64,000 bases of DNA, from contig NC_053048.1 of assembly GCF_003473485.1 (NCBI RefSeq), positions 48,295,755 to 48,359,754 of the forward strand, given 5' to 3'. Positions 36,439-49,218 of this stretch are shown here, piece by piece (the first letter of the stretch is position 1; each line of letters opens with the position of its first letter). Origin of the DNA: Medicago truncatula. Lineage: Eukaryota; Streptophyta; Magnoliopsida; Fabales; Fabaceae. The notes under the pieces were generated by a model that worked only from the letters and a program-made list of their open reading frames with translations, made no database searches and was not told where the DNA came from. The position numbers were made by a program, and so were the translations under genes.

Positions 36439-39400
36439 ATGGCCATTGCATTCAAGTCATCTTGTTTTTTGCAATTCAACAAACCCAATACCGGTTTTGG
36501 GCTCAGCTTTTCGTCGAGAAAACCTGTCATAATCTCTGTAAAGAGATACACTTCGGTGGCTGCTATCAAGACTATGGAAACAGTTGGGATCTCTGAAACA
36601 TTCAACAGGCTCAAGAAACAAGGAAAGGTGAGTTCTTATATTCATTACATTTTCTATGCTGATTCGAATCCATCATTTTCTTGAAGTGATTTGTTTACGT
36701 TCATGCAAAAGTGAGTTGAATTATAAATTTGTGTGTAAATATCAATTCTAGAATTAAAAGCTACAAATCCTAGCTTCAAGTAGAATCAATTCTGAAGGTG
36801 AAATCAATTATACTCGAAAGCAATCAAACATGTCAGAATCAATTTTTGCCGTTCTAGAAGTGAAACTAAACATATTGCCTGGTTATAATAGATTAGTAAT
36901 TATGATTGTATATATTTTGTACCATGCCAACTTAAAATACTGTTAATTCTTGACTTGAAATGATTATTTTTTAAGAAGAAAATGTGTTTGTGTAAAGGTG
37001 GCTTTGATCCCATTCATCACAGCCGGTGATCCCGACCTTTCAACCACAGCAGAAGCACTGAAAGTTCTCGATTCCTGTGGATCTGATATTATTGAGCTTG
37101 GCGTTCCATATTCTGATCCTTTGGCAGATGGTCCTGTTATTCAGGTTTCATTCTTTCTTCTTTTCTACTGATATTTAGAATGATTCGCGAATCAAACTGA
37201 CATGTCTTTCTGTTCAGGCTGCTGCTACACGAGCTTTAGCAAGGGGGAGCAATTTTGATTCAATTATTTCTATGTTGAATGAGGTAATTTCTATGAAACC
37301 ATTTGCCATTTTCTAAGTCATAAACTATATCTACTTTGTTGGAAATTCCGCCTAATTGTGACATTTGGGTTGCCTTCATTGCAACCTCCAACACCTTCAT
37401 TGTGTTAGGTATGAAGGGGTGGGTTTAGTCCCACATTGCCTTGACATATGAACTATGTAGTGCTTATAAAATTTGGGTAGCCTTCACCTTACAAGCCTGT
37501 TCTGTAAGGTTTAATTAGACCCAACACAAATTCTAAGATACTTGGATGCGGCTCTGCTGCAACCATTGATTTTCATTCACTAGGATGAGGCTCTGCTGCA
37601 ACCACTGATTTTCATTCACAAATCATTTATTATTCTTTCCTCTTATATTTAGTATTTGATAAATTAGTTGCCTAAATATCAAAATTTGTTAATTTACGAA
37701 GATTGAATCACTGATTTCTATCCTCCACCCTTGTTCTTGAAGTTGAAGAGGAAGGAGAGACTTATAAGCCCTCACACTTATAATTATCATGGGAAAAATC
37801 ACTTGAACAAACCCTATTTTTGCAAGCAGTGATGCTCTTGTGTTTTGTAAACATATTCAAACCCTGTTAGGTTTTTGTAATACAAGATAATAGGTAAATA
37901 GTTAATATCTAATGCTTATTGTTCATAAGTAGGGTGCACACTACAAACATATTTGAAGTTTTAACGATATTTTCTTGTTTTTGAATAAGAGAGAAAAGGG
38001 AGACATATGATGAAATACCGTGCGTCTGAATAGCACAACGGAAGATTTATTATAAAGGAGTAAAGTAGCTTAGAGACTAAGCTATGATATGTTTACAGAA
38101 TGGATATTCAACATAATATTCTATCCTAAGTAACTTAGAGAGTAAGCTAAAATATATTTACTATTTATTTATATATCAACACTTGTGTCTCAATTTCATT
38201 TCATCTGTTCATTTAATCTCATTCATCTTATTTGAACTCATAAAACCATGATGTACTCCACCATTTTGAACCTTTGGCAAGATATCTTTTTGTGTGCATT
38301 GTTATCTAGTTAAAACCATTGGTCTAAGTGTCTAACTAGGAGGAGGAGTTCTGAAACATTCTCTTATGAATCATGGACTGATTATCATTTTCCAATGGTT
38401 GATATGGCAGGTTATTCCACAAATATCTACTCCGATTGCACTGTTTACTTATTACAACCCAATCCTGAAGCGTGGTACTGGAAAATTTATGTCCATCGTA
38501 AGAGACACTGGCGTTCATGGTGAGACTCAACTGATGTGATGGTTTGACTGACAAATAACATAGCATATTAAAATGACATTGTGCATAACTTCGTTTGGTT
38601 TATTTTCTAAACACGTTCTTTGATAAACAATGTCATAAAATGTGTCGGCAAGATCAGGAAACTGTTTAAAATTCTTATGCTATGTGGTATACTAAAAATC
38701 AGATTTCTGGGTTTTGCTAAATGAATATCATTATAAAAAAGAAAGCGTCTTAACGCTCTTCTGTCAAGGTTTCTATATCAGCCCAGTCTACTTAGAAATT
38801 GCTTATGAAATAATTTTTTTTTGTTTTATTTTCACTTTTTCTTCTAGTTTGGTAGTCGGGATAATATTCTTTTCTTTATACCCTATGTATGCAGGGCTTG
38901 TAGTCCCCGATGTTCCTCTGGAAGAGACGAAAACTTTAAGGGAAGAAGCTAAGAAGCATGGAATTGAACTGGTGTGTGCCTACCTTTGAAATTCTCTTTT
39001 ACTTGGTTTTTGTATTTCATGTGGATATCCTTATATTGTTGATCATGATGATAGAGAAATAATTGTGTGCTTCATTTTATTTGTTTGTGTTGGAAATTTC
39101 ACCTTCATTGCGGTCTGCCCGTAGCCGACTAATTGCGGCCTTTGATTGTCTTCATTGCAGCCATCAACACCTTCATTGTGTTAGGTGTGAAGGGGTGGAT
39201 TTAGTCCCACATTGCTTAGAGATATAGCCTGTGTAGTATTTATAAAGCTTGTTACAAGCCGGGTTTTTTAAGGATGAGTTAGGCCCAATATAAAAACACG
39301 AGAGTTTGTACTATGAAAATTTGAATTTATATATGAATCCAGAAGTTATGCATGATGGTGATTGGACCAATGAAATTTTGTTTTGAAACATAATTGTATC

Positions 39401-41437
39401 CTCTTGTGTTATACTTTTTGCAATGTTGTATAAATTTGACGGTGCTGTATTTTGTCCAACATTTTCTAATATGTTTATTTTTTGTGTGGCTAAATAAATC
39501 TATGTGCACATGGCTATAGTTAGTTAATTTGGTGTATTTGCTTCTTTGATGTCATCAAGGTACTCCTCACGACTCCCACCACTCCGACAGACCGGATGAA
39601 AGCCATTGTTGATGCTGCAGAAGGATTTGTGTATCTTGTAAGAGCTTTTGTCAATCATGCCATCTTCTTTTTTGCCGTCTATTTCTTAGATCTATAAAAA
39701 AATAAAAAAAAACACTATTTCCAAAACAAATAAAAATTGCTATATGTTTATCTGTGTTTCTCTTATTTTTAGCAGTTTATTAGTTTAATTGTTTGTAAGA
39801 TGAGATGTTCACCCACTGACTGCCATCCTGCTCTAGGAAACATATTTTCTCCTGCTACTAAGCTGATGAAATCTGAATAATTTTGAGCTTCTCTATTCAT
39901 TCTAGAGCATTGAGAACACTCTAAGATATGGTTGTCTCATTTCTATTGGTGCCATCATCAAAGCAAAAATGCTAATGGTTTTCAGTTATGCATCTTTATT
40001 CATTCTAGAGCATTAAACACACTCCAAGAATTCTATACTTGTTATGGTTGTCTCATTTCTATTGGTGCCATCATCAAAGCAAAAATACTAATGGTTTTTA
40101 GTTGCACACTAAGGAGACAACTGTCTTTCGCTCTGAATTAATACATTTTCCTCTGGCAATATCGATTTCTATTTTATTTGTATGATTTCACAATTTTACA
40201 CGATTTCCTGCAATCAAGATATGAATATCTCAGCAAAAGCTGTGAGGACTATTTATTTTTTCTTAAACAATGAAGGTTGCTCTTTGTAGCATTTACTAGG
40301 CTGGAATAGGACAAAATTTGATGTGGTAGCCAGCCATGGAAATGAACTGACATTTTTACATTCTTTTGTGAAATGGTCATACTTTGGTGTCATCTAAATA
40401 GTTTAGGTTTCTTTAAATAATCCTTCATAACGTTGTTCAACTTCGGTTATTTTACTGCATGTTGAAGTCTTCAAATATTTACTTTAAATTTTTTAGGCTA
40501 GACAAAGAGATTTATTTTCAAACAATTTTTTTAGCTCACTTGTCCAATAGGGCTAGGAAGTTGACAGTGATAATAAGTCGCTTAGAGTTGAGAAATAGAA
40601 TACACTGAAAAACAAAAATATCTTGCATAACTATCTCAGTTCAATGTGCACCGGCGGTAATTGTTGTTACCCATTTGTTGATTTAAATTATAGGTGAGCT
40701 CTGTTGGGGTCACTGGAGCCCGAGCGTCAGTTAGTGGTAAAGTTCAGGCCCTTCTGCAGGACATCAAAGAGGTTTGTCTCTGTTCATTCCAAAAATGAAT
40801 TTGGATCGACAGCTGCCAAAATATGATGCAGTTGCTGCAGTCATGAGATTGAAATCATTAGATGAAGCATAAATGGCTCAAATTCTGAATTTATATTTTA
40901 AGTCTAATTTGCCAAGTTAAAATACTCTTTTGATCTTAATCCAACGAATCTGAATCTTATGACAGTAGATTGCAGGGGACGCAAATCCAGTTCAAATTTG
41001 TTTCCCCTTCTATTTCAACACCTCCTCATTCTTTATTGTTTCAAGAGCTGAAAACTGGTCAACTAAGATTGATACAGCAGTATACCATAGAACTTGGTGA
41101 ATCTTGATATCCATGCTCTTCATTGACTTTTTTTTGTTTTGTTTTATAAATGAAGGCAACAACTAAGCCTGTGGCAGTTGGTTTTGGGATATCAACACCT
41201 GAGCATGTGAAGCAGGCAAGTACTTTGTCCATATTACTTTAGTATGCTTCTACTTAAATTTGGTTGAATAATTAATCGAATCAATCAAATAAATTGTTAC
41301 AGATAGTGGGATGGGGAGCTGATGGCGTGATTGTTGGCAGTGCTATGGTGAGGTTGCTTGGTGAAGCCAAATCTCCTGAAGAGGGACTGAAAGAACTGGA
41401 AAAATTCACCCGCTCCTTAAAATCAGCACTTGATTGA
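36439..41437 (+). CDS. TSA1: Tryptophan synthase alpha chain, plastid-targeted
   Basis: Splits indole-3-glycerol phosphate into indole and glyceraldehyde 3-phosphate, the penultimate step of tryptophan synthesis in plastids. Exons are 36439-36627, 36998-37144, 37218-37283, 38411-38519, 38895-38971, 39560-39637, 40694-40771, 41156-41215 and 41303-41437; all phases fit, giving 312 residues. The first 50 residues ([13 protein letters not shown]..., Ser/Lys/Arg-rich, few acidic) look like a transit peptide. Catalytic Glu and Asp lie in [20 protein letters not shown]. Other blocks are [36 protein letters not shown] and [12 protein letters not shown]. Intron 8 uses a GC donor (CAG|GCAAGT). Introns 3 and 5 carry related LTR-like repeats. 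It could instead be a free-standing indole synthase (IGL/BX1 type), which sequence alone does not exclude. The gene converges on the RING gene. Confidence 0.95.
37338..37550. repeat. LTR-like dispersed repeat, copy 1 (TSA intron 3)
   Basis: Starts TTGGAAATT and includes CAACACCTTCATTGTGTTAG, GAAGGGGTGG and TTTAGTCCCACATTG, ending around AGACCCAACACA. A diverged second copy lies at 39087-39300. The TTAGTCCCACATTG motif is common in plant LTRs, so these may be solo LTRs or small TRIM elements. Confidence 0.6.
39087..39300. repeat. LTR-like dispersed repeat, copy 2 (TSA intron 5)
   Basis: Shares TGTTGGAAATTTC, CAACACCTTCATTGTGTTAG, GAAGGGGTGGATTTAGTCCC and AGGCCCAATATAAAAACAC with copy 1, with an extra GC-rich stretch (GCGGTCTGCCCGTAGCCGAC). 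The two copies are in the same orientation in one gene. Confidence 0.6.
39893..40112. repeat. Tandem duplication in TSA intron 6
   Basis: Two direct copies of a roughly 110-base unit beginning ATTCATTCTAGAGCATT and holding ATGGTTGTCTCATTTCTATT and GCCATCATCAAAGCAAAAAT. The copies differ at few positions. Confidence 0.85.
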
Positions 41438-42981
41438 AATTATGTATGAATTATTACAAACTTCCAGTAGTTTTTTGTTGTCGATCCATTCTAGTAGTTG
41501 TGGTCTTCATAAATGATGGATTGAATAGGATCTGTTCCATTTTTTTATACAATTTTGAATATGGCCAAGTTTTTGTACATTTTCAATTATGAAAGGATAT
41601 TTTCGTTACTGAGATTGATGTTTAATGTTAGATTTATCTCCTTTCTTTGCTGAGTTGTGCCTAGCCAACTGGTTCCCAATCCCATAAGCATTTTGCATTT
41701 TTTTTTACAAAAGTTCTGAGATTGATCAGTTGAACACTGATTGGATCAGCTACATCAGCATCTTTGATAAATTTGGGCAAGCGCATTATGATAATTGTGC
41801 TGTCAACAACCTACATTGAAAAGACAGAGATATTGTGCAACATTGCGACAAACTCGAGAGAAATTATATTTTCACGCACTTTTGACTTATGCATTTACAA
41901 AATCAATATTTTTTTTCCTTAAAATCTTTCACACGTGACTGTTAATCAAAAGAGTTTAAAACTCTGAAAATAAATGTTCTCAACTCAGTTTTGTAGGGTT
42001 AGAAACTTCTCCCCCTTCTTTTAAAGATAGTTGATAATGATGTACTCGTCTATTCCTTTTAAGAAGCTACTTTTATCCCACTGATTTTTTAAAAGCTGCA
42101 CCCTTCGAATCTACCAATTTAGACGGGAAAAAACCTTGTTTTTTTCCTAGTCCGGATGCTACATGCGGACAAGAGTGTTTATTTTATTTTTCTTCACTGT
42201 TTGGTTGAATAAAGGAGAAGGAGAGCCAAAGATCCATATATTATTCTGACAAATACATTTGTTTAAAATCTTTATCAAATCTAATAGTTTGTCTAGGTCT
42301 TGAAATAAGAAAACTCTCCATCTTAATTTTTCTATATCAAAAAAATACGTTTCCACAAACACAGCACGTTACTCCCGATCCATATTGTCTATTTCTCTAG
42401 GGTAGAGAACACTATTGCAATTGCAATATCTTCCCTTGTGTACTCTTTGAATGCAACTTGAATCTGTTCGAAGTTGTTTCTAAACATAACAATCCAAAAG
42501 AAGAAGAAGAAAGAACAGTATCAACATGACTCCCAATTGACTTTGACTATAAAAGTAATAAACAGAGATACAACTTTAAAAGAAATTATGCAAGAAATTA
42601 TTGGTTGCTAACCTCTGCTGAGAGAGGAGGTTGAGAATATCATCAATACTTTACAAAAAATATAAAAGGAACAACATTCAAGAAGGCAGGGAATCCCTAT
42701 ATTAGCCTTACAATTGCCACATCACCACAATTTGAATTTGGTTAAGTACATAAAGCTTGACCTAAATCCGCAGTCACCTATGTACTTAGCATTTGTCTAA
42801 TAAATGATAACCTTGCAATTGCTTACATACATGTTTAACAATTAGCATTCATCTCTGCTGTATATATGATGAGAGCAGGTTATTCTGCACGACTTCTATT
42901 GTTCCGGCCTGAAGTTTAATTAAATTGAAATATTCAACGACTGTTTCAAATAAGCATCTTCAACTTGACCTTAAGAATCAT
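41438..42981. other. Convergent spacer with two 3' UTRs
   Basis: Holds the 3' ends of the tryptophan synthase (+) and RING (-) genes. The open frame at 42159-42362 (-) shows no domain. No gene seen. Confidence 0.45.
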
Positions 42982-45211
42982 TCATCTAACCATCTCTTCT
43001 ATTCTTGACAAGCATGATGCAGCTTGTGTCTTTCTGGTGTTGTAGGACTTGCAACTAAGGCACTTGTGTGCCACAATATGAAATCTTACTTCGGATGTTT
43101 CTCCGCAGTCGTTACATAGAATCCAAACCTGTTTACATATAACAAAATTTTAAGGGTTTTGGAATCTAACCGTTTTTGCAGCAACACGCAAATATTAATT
43201 TCAAATTTCATATACCATTTTGTTTTGATACATTTCAGGCATAGGCATTGATGCAACCTGAAATTTTGTGGTGCAAATAGATTAAAGGCTATGTTCATCC
43301 AACTAATGAATCAACTAACTACTTAGAAATGAAACTATTGTAAACCATAATAACTAGGTTGTGCACAAATAGAGTTACCTCCTCATCCATTTTCTCCCAC
43401 ACACGCGACATGTCACAGAATGATTTCGAGCAAACAGGGCATGAATATCTGCAAAAGTGCGAATATTTAAATAAATATAGAGAAGACAATTCTCAACACA
43501 TGTACAGCCATTGAAGACCCTTTAGTTGTGTATAACACTAACTGGAGATGTTGTTGCATTTCTCTCACACATCCCAAATGTATGGTATGACCACACGGCA
43601 ATACAGTGATGTCTTTAGTAGTATCGAAAAGAAACTGCACAGATGAAAAGATTAGATCAACTGATTTGTACAGTCTGAAAAAGAAATCTACATAGAGGTA
43701 TGCTGGCTATTACCCTGCAAATATTACCTCAAAGCAAACTGGGCAATTTTGATGCATTGCTTTTTCAATACAATGGTGTGAGTCCTTCATCAACGTTGAA
43801 TAACAACATTCTACAAAAAATAAGAGAGCATGACAGGGCATTTAGTTAGAGAAATACTCAGTTTGAATACTGAATTGACACAGTTAAAAGATTTTGTTAC
43901 TTTTGGGAAGCAATGTTCAATAAAAAAACTTACCACATTTGTTACAGTGGAAAAAGTTCTCTTCACCTCCAGTTCTGTGAGCATTATAAAATATAGACCG
44001 TCAAAATACAAATGATAAAATGTAAGAATTAACATTAAAGGAATGTGAAAATTTCAGACCTGCATATGCCACATTCATCGCAATGATATTGATTTTTTGA
44101 TACCTGGAATACAAATAATTTTTGAGTTATCCAAAACATAGAGAGAAAGACAAAAGATGTTGGGAATAAAGTGAGAGACAAAAGAAGCTAACATCGTCAT
44201 CAAAGAACTTGCATTTGGAGCAGAAGTATCTACCCATGCAAACACCACATTGAATGCAAACCTGTTGAACCTACAAAGTACAGATATAAGAAGTAAAAAA
44301 TGGCATTACTACAGTAAATCCATTACTAGAATTTTAATTAGGCCATGTATTACACTTACATCTTGCTCAGTGCTACACAATGAACAGATGACCTGGAAAT
44401 GAATTGCAGAAACAATATATTAATCAATGCTGAATAAATGTTAGCTTTTCCATTTGAGATCAAATGCACCCATAAAATTAAAGAAGACAAAAATGTTAAA
44501 GAAAGGATAAAATCAAGCAGGTAGAATTGATTCAAAGTAGTAACTTGTGCATTTGCTTACACTTCAATAAGCAAAACCATGAAATAAATACCATATATAT
44601 TATAGATTACGGCATAGTGTAGAATTGAAAATTAAACCACATTTAGAGCATGTTTGAGTTGACTTATTTGAACTGTTTTGAGCTTATTTTCATAAGCTCT
44701 CTAAGGTACGTTATGAAAATAGCTTATACACGAGTGTTTATGCGAAAAGAATAATTAATTACAGATGAATTTAATGTTGTTGATAGGTACATACCCTCTT
44801 AACATGATGGCGAGGAATGTCGTGGCGGTGTTGAGGATCAACTTGAATCGAATTCTGTGAAAACAACAACAACATCGTGCGGGAATTATTACATTATGGT
44901 TGCGGTAAAAGGTAAGAATAATAATAATACGAAGTTAGAAGTAGTAATTAAGAACCTTGGATTCGTTATGGCAATGTCTGCAATCGAAAATTTCATTGCA
45001 ACAGGGTGATATGATCTTGCATCTCCTTTTATAATGTGAGCACCTTCGGTAAATGAATAAATTCCCAGCAATTAATAACAAGAACTTATAAAAAAAAATA
45101 AAAAATGAATGACTTAGATTGTTATGAAAGAAAAGAGAAATACCCGAAATGTCCATATCCGATTTCCGAAGGAGAGACATCATCAACGTGGTGGTTATTA
45201 TGAGGTTCCAT
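42982..45211 (-). CDS. CHY zinc-finger and RING E3 ubiquitin ligase
   Basis: Homologue of the plant RZPF34/CHYR1 and MIEL1 and animal Pirh2 group, which ubiquitinate transcription factors or kinases. Twelve minus-strand exons: 45211-45144, 45043-44956, 44854-44795, 44392-44360, 44270-44193, 44103-44060, 43974-43934, 43810-43728, 43634-43543, 43448-43379, 43257-43216 and 43128-42982. All phases agree and predict 281 residues, normal for the family. Order: CHY finger ([26 protein letters not shown]), CTCHY-type finger ([34 protein letters not shown]), RING-H2 ([28 protein letters not shown]), then a C-terminal zinc ribbon ([19 protein letters not shown]). The complete set of ligands argues for function. 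Confidence 0.95.
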
Positions 45212-46710
45212 TTATTTTGGTCTTGATAATATGGGTGAGAAGATTTTATATATGAGTAGAAGAAATAATGTGACCAGAGATAGACTTACTTCTATTTATT
45301 AATGACAAAGGTCAAAGTAGATAAACTAAACTATGGGTATCGCCGTCGGATTAATTAATGAAAACAAAAAACAAGGACTTCAAAATAGTATCTTTTCCAT
45401 CTTTCCTCAAAAAAACAAAAAATCTTTGGTCACGTGTAATGATAATCACACTAATCCCTTGAAATAATCAATGAGTATGCCCTTCCTTAATCAAAACAGT
45501 ATTTGACGTTAAAAAATTTCGTTAATATTGTCATATTAATCATTCAATATACTCCTTCCGATCCTTATTATAAGAAACAATTAACTTTTTTAATTCATTG
45601 TATAAGTGATGTATCTAGTCTATATTTATAATAAGATATATTAATTATTCTATGAATCTAAAAAGTCAACTTTTTCTTATAATAAGAACCGAAGGAAGTA
45701 TTTATTTATTATCATATCAGTCCTTATACATAATTATATATTGTCATTTTAGTTCTTGTATAAAAATAATTATTCTGAGTATTGAATGATTATTTTAGCG
45801 TTAGACTAAAATAATAATCAACTTATAATAACCTCTACCACTTTTTTTTTTCTTCAAGACTTTAATTTTAATGAGTTTTATTTTAATTGCAAGATACGGA
45901 AAAAGAAAAAGGAACAAGGAAAAAATAAAATATGCATTTGCCAAAAGCGGTGAGAGGTTCCGAGAATCATGAAGCATAATAAACGGGTTGAAACCTACAA
46001 CCCCTAATTTTTATTTTTATTTTAGATAATACAACTTCCAATTTAATTTTTTTTTTATAAGGCAAGAGCAAGTGACATAAAAAAGAGTGTATCGCAACTA
46101 AGTTGGTACCAACTCTAATCTTATGTTAAATGTTCATAAATATATTATTAAAATAAGGAAAAAAAATATATAATAAAGTTGATGGACATAAACCTAACCA
46201 GTTTATCCATAGAATTGAGGTCTACCCAAAGGGGCAATATAAAAATTAAAAGCAACACAAATGGATTATAGCAGCCTCTTAAGCAAAGGTCTAGACCGCG
46301 GTGAATGGATCAACCGTCAACACGGAGCAAATCCACGTACCATCCTCTCCCTGCAAAACACAGCAAGATACACACTCTTTCGAGCCCCAAAGTACAGACC
46401 AAATAAGACCCTCTTTCGCAACCACCATCCAGAAACATCTGGATCAACACAGCAGTGCGTCCCTTATTAGACCTTGAAGAACGACGAAAACCTTGAGGAT
46501 GACGACGACGGTAGGTTGGGAATCCGAGCTGAAGCTTGATCGCTGGAGAGGAAAACGTCTAATTTGACACGTATACCCAATTTAATTAGTTTTAGAATAC
46601 ATTCACACGTGTTACTCTCCAAAGAAGACAGTATTGTATTAACATAAAAAATATATAAATGTGACAATCATCAAGTTTTAAATCATAAAAGTTTTTTTTT
46701 TAAGGGTTAA
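45212..46710. other. Upstream of RING gene; spacer
   Basis: Promoter side of the RING gene, then AT-rich DNA with one Stowaway element (45552-45698). A more GC-balanced piece at 46261-46560 has a 69-codon frame (+) with no recognised domain; it may be a remnant of a transposon or gene. Confidence 0.4.
45552..45698. mobile_element. Stowaway-type miniature element, 147 bp
   Basis: Ends CTCCTTCCGATCCTTATTAT and ATAATAAGAACCGAAGGAAG are near-perfect mirrors, and each side carries TA (45550-45551, 45699-45700). This is the Tc1/mariner (Stowaway) layout. Confidence 0.85.
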
Positions 46711-47400
46711 ACCATCAAGCATATCGTTCCATCGTAGAGCAGCTACCACATTCGACATATACGATGTTGAGAAAATGATTTCGGCAAATTGCAAGTGTTA
46801 TTTGAACAAATATTTAGTTGACAACTTATGTGACAAACATAATTTATACAGGAAAAAAATAGGTATTTACACGAAAATCAAAACAACGTAGAGATAAAGT
46901 AAAAAATAATACAAATATGAAAGAGAAAATTGTCGCAAAAGTTATCGCAAAATAGATATTCAAATATCATTTCTCCTCCTCTAAGACCTCCCAAACAAGA
47001 CTTTTCCCGTGTCAGTGATGTGACAGTTAACAAAGGAGAACCCATTTTTATTTGTTAATGACTCTTGTCCTTGGGCTCTGATATACCCTCCATCCCCGGT
47101 CAACTTTGGATTTGATATAGAATTTATGAAACAACCCTGCATGTTACAAATATCAAAGTCACGTTAATTACTCGTCTTTATTTTTAAATTTTTTTGTTTG
47201 GGTAAAAATTAATTTTGGGTTACTTTCCAAAAAAATTAAATTTTTGTCAACTTTTTTTAAAATAGTGGCCAGTTTGCAAAATTAAGTGGCCAAATTGTAA
47301 TTTTTAAAAATTTAGTGGTCAAATTGTAATTTTCCAATAAATAATTATGGCCAATTTGCAAATTTAAAGGGGCCAAATTTTAATTTTGGTTAATTTTGTG
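46711..47400 (-). pseudogene. Pectinesterase remnant, copy A
   Basis: Minus-strand fragment of a QRT1/PPME1-type pectinesterase. The exon from 47136 downward reads GCFINSISNPKLTGDGGYIR then AQGQESLTNKNGFSFVNCHI and FGRS, followed by a stop where the enzyme needs GRPW. The next conserved piece, S-TSYMSNVVAAP-WND (about 46770-46730), is separated from it by a miniature element at 46790-46976. The intron side (47137-47400) is still alignable to copy B. There is no promoter or 5' exon. Confidence 0.75.
46790..46976. mobile_element. GAGAAATGATATTTGAA-family miniature element, in copy A
   Basis: Read on the minus strand it starts GGAGAAATGATATTTGAATA and ends in GTTCAAATAACACTTG, the same family as the element with clean duplications at 52396-52580. 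It splits the pectinesterase reading frame. Confidence 0.75.
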
Positions 47401-48012
47401 TGTGCGCGCGCGTGCATTTTGAAAATAATATTTAATATAGACATTATTTACCAATTGTTAGAGATCATAAAATAACAAAATAATATTGAAATCATACAAA
47501 TATAAATTAATGTTTAACTTTTACAAAATTTGGTTACACACTACTTGTCTTAATATATTTAGAACAACCGACATCGAATTAGATTGATAGGAATCTGAAG
47601 GCAAAAAGAATTTAAGTATGGTTCATGTAACCAATAAAATAGCTAGCATTGAAATCGAACTTTCAACATGAATTATGACTCCTTCTTTACATACGACTTG
47701 AGCTTCGAGTGAACATGTTTTGCAAAATTTGACGTACGAAAATATTTTCAAAGACAAAAATATGGGGCCTAATATGCTAAAAAAATTTGGGGGCCTATAG
47801 CTCTTGCTTTAGTGGCAGCCCCCTTGAACCGACTCTGGATCCAAAATAAAAATCACGTGCAGTTTGGTTCATTTGAATGATTATTCTAAAAAAATCCGAT
47901 TCGATCCAAATAAATTACAGACCATGAAAATTATTAAACAAAAAAAAGTCACCAAATTAAACAGCCACCCAAAATGAAGCAAGCACCACATCATGGAATC
48001 ACCACCAACTTG

Positions 48013-48718
48013 TTACTCCAAAAAGGCACCATCATCCTCTTCATATGTGTAGCTTTCTTTCATCACCTTAATCTCATTGTTATAATTGATGTTAACAATG
48101 TTGAAGATGATCTGTTCTCCTTTCACCAACTTGCTTGTTGCAGCAAACTCCTTTCATCCATCTTTAATCTTCACATGCCATGGATAATCTTCATACCAAA
48201 TTAAACACCTCTCGTTCTCCCCTACTGATCCACGAAGGATGACCTCATGCCAAAGAGTTTTCCTCATGTAGTGATCCATCTCTTGAGGCACCGTCTATAT
48301 GAAACAAACAAACACATGATCATGTTAAAACCAATAAATAGAGGTTACAAATCAAATAACCTAAAAACACTAAAAAAGGGTTATGATACTTAACAATTTC
48401 TAAGGCCTGTGTTGGATCCTCAGTCAATGTCATGGTGTAGGCAACTGATTTTTTTTGGTCTAAGCTTTCGCTATGCCATGTGGGGAATGACGGAGGGAAG
48501 ATCTCATGGCGCAGATAATCAATGTGAAACACATTGTGTCCCTGATAACTTAAGAAGATGCAGTGGCTCCCAACCAATTCATAAACCTCCCTTGAACGCA
48601 TCCATCCATCTATTAAGAGCAGGTCGTCATAATCTTGGTTGCAGCGAACTACAAAAGTGTTTCCACTTTTGTCCACGAAAGTCTTAAACATATAGAAATT
48701 AGGGAATTTGTACCCCAA
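48013..48718 (-). pseudogene. B3-domain protein with a single nonsense codon
   Basis: Two exon-like parts, 48718-48395 and 48294-48013, joined by a GT-AG intron. The first holds a B3-like domain: GNTFVVRCNQDYDDLLLIDG, W-MRSREVYELVGSHCIFLS and YQGHNVFHI. The second holds another B3 half: VPQEMDHYMRKTLWHEV, CLIWYEDYPWHVKIKDG, then a TGA (48154-48156) where the family has W (DGWKEF), and then KEFAATSKLVKGEQIIFNIV. After this stop the frame continues another 47 codons to a natural stop. One base change (TGG to TGA) thus explains the break. It is flanked on both sides by the duplicated pectinesterase pieces. It may instead be a shortened but working protein. Confidence 0.65.
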
Positions 48719-48939
48719 AAAAAGGAAATTAGGGAATTAAATAAAAAATAAATGAAATTATCCTCTAAAAAAATAAATGTAAATATAGCAATTAATTACG
48801 GTCCCCTAAAAAAAAGCAATTAATTATAGACCTTTGTACATAGTGACCATCAAGCATATCGATATATACGATGTCGTTCCATCGTGGAGCAGCTACCACA
48901 TTCGACATATACGATGTTGAGAAAATGACTTTAGCATAT

Positions 48940-49112
48940 GAGGAGTGTTATTTAAACAACCATTTAATTTATAATTTATTTGACAACCAAAATTTACAAA
49001 GAAAAAATAAGTATTTACACGAAAACCAAAACAATAGAGAGATAAAGTAAAAAATAATATGAGTATGAGAGATAAAGTTATCACAAAATAGATGTTCAAA
49101 TACCATTTCTCC
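48940..49112. mobile_element. GAGAAATGATATTTGAA-family miniature element, in copy B
   Basis: At the same site of the pectinesterase frame as in copy A. Ends are GGAGAAATGGTATTTGAACA and TTTAAATAACACTCCTC on the minus strand. Confidence 0.75.
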
Positions 49113-49218
49113 TCCTCCAAGGCCTCCCAAGCAAGACTTTTTCCACACCAGTGATGTGACAGTAAATAAAGGAGAACCCGATTTTATCAGTTAATGACTC
49201 TTGTCCTTGGGCTGTGAT

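Noticed and set aside
46261..46470. 69-codon plus-strand frame
   Set aside because: Balanced composition caught my eye, but neither strand shows a domain and no splice context supports it.
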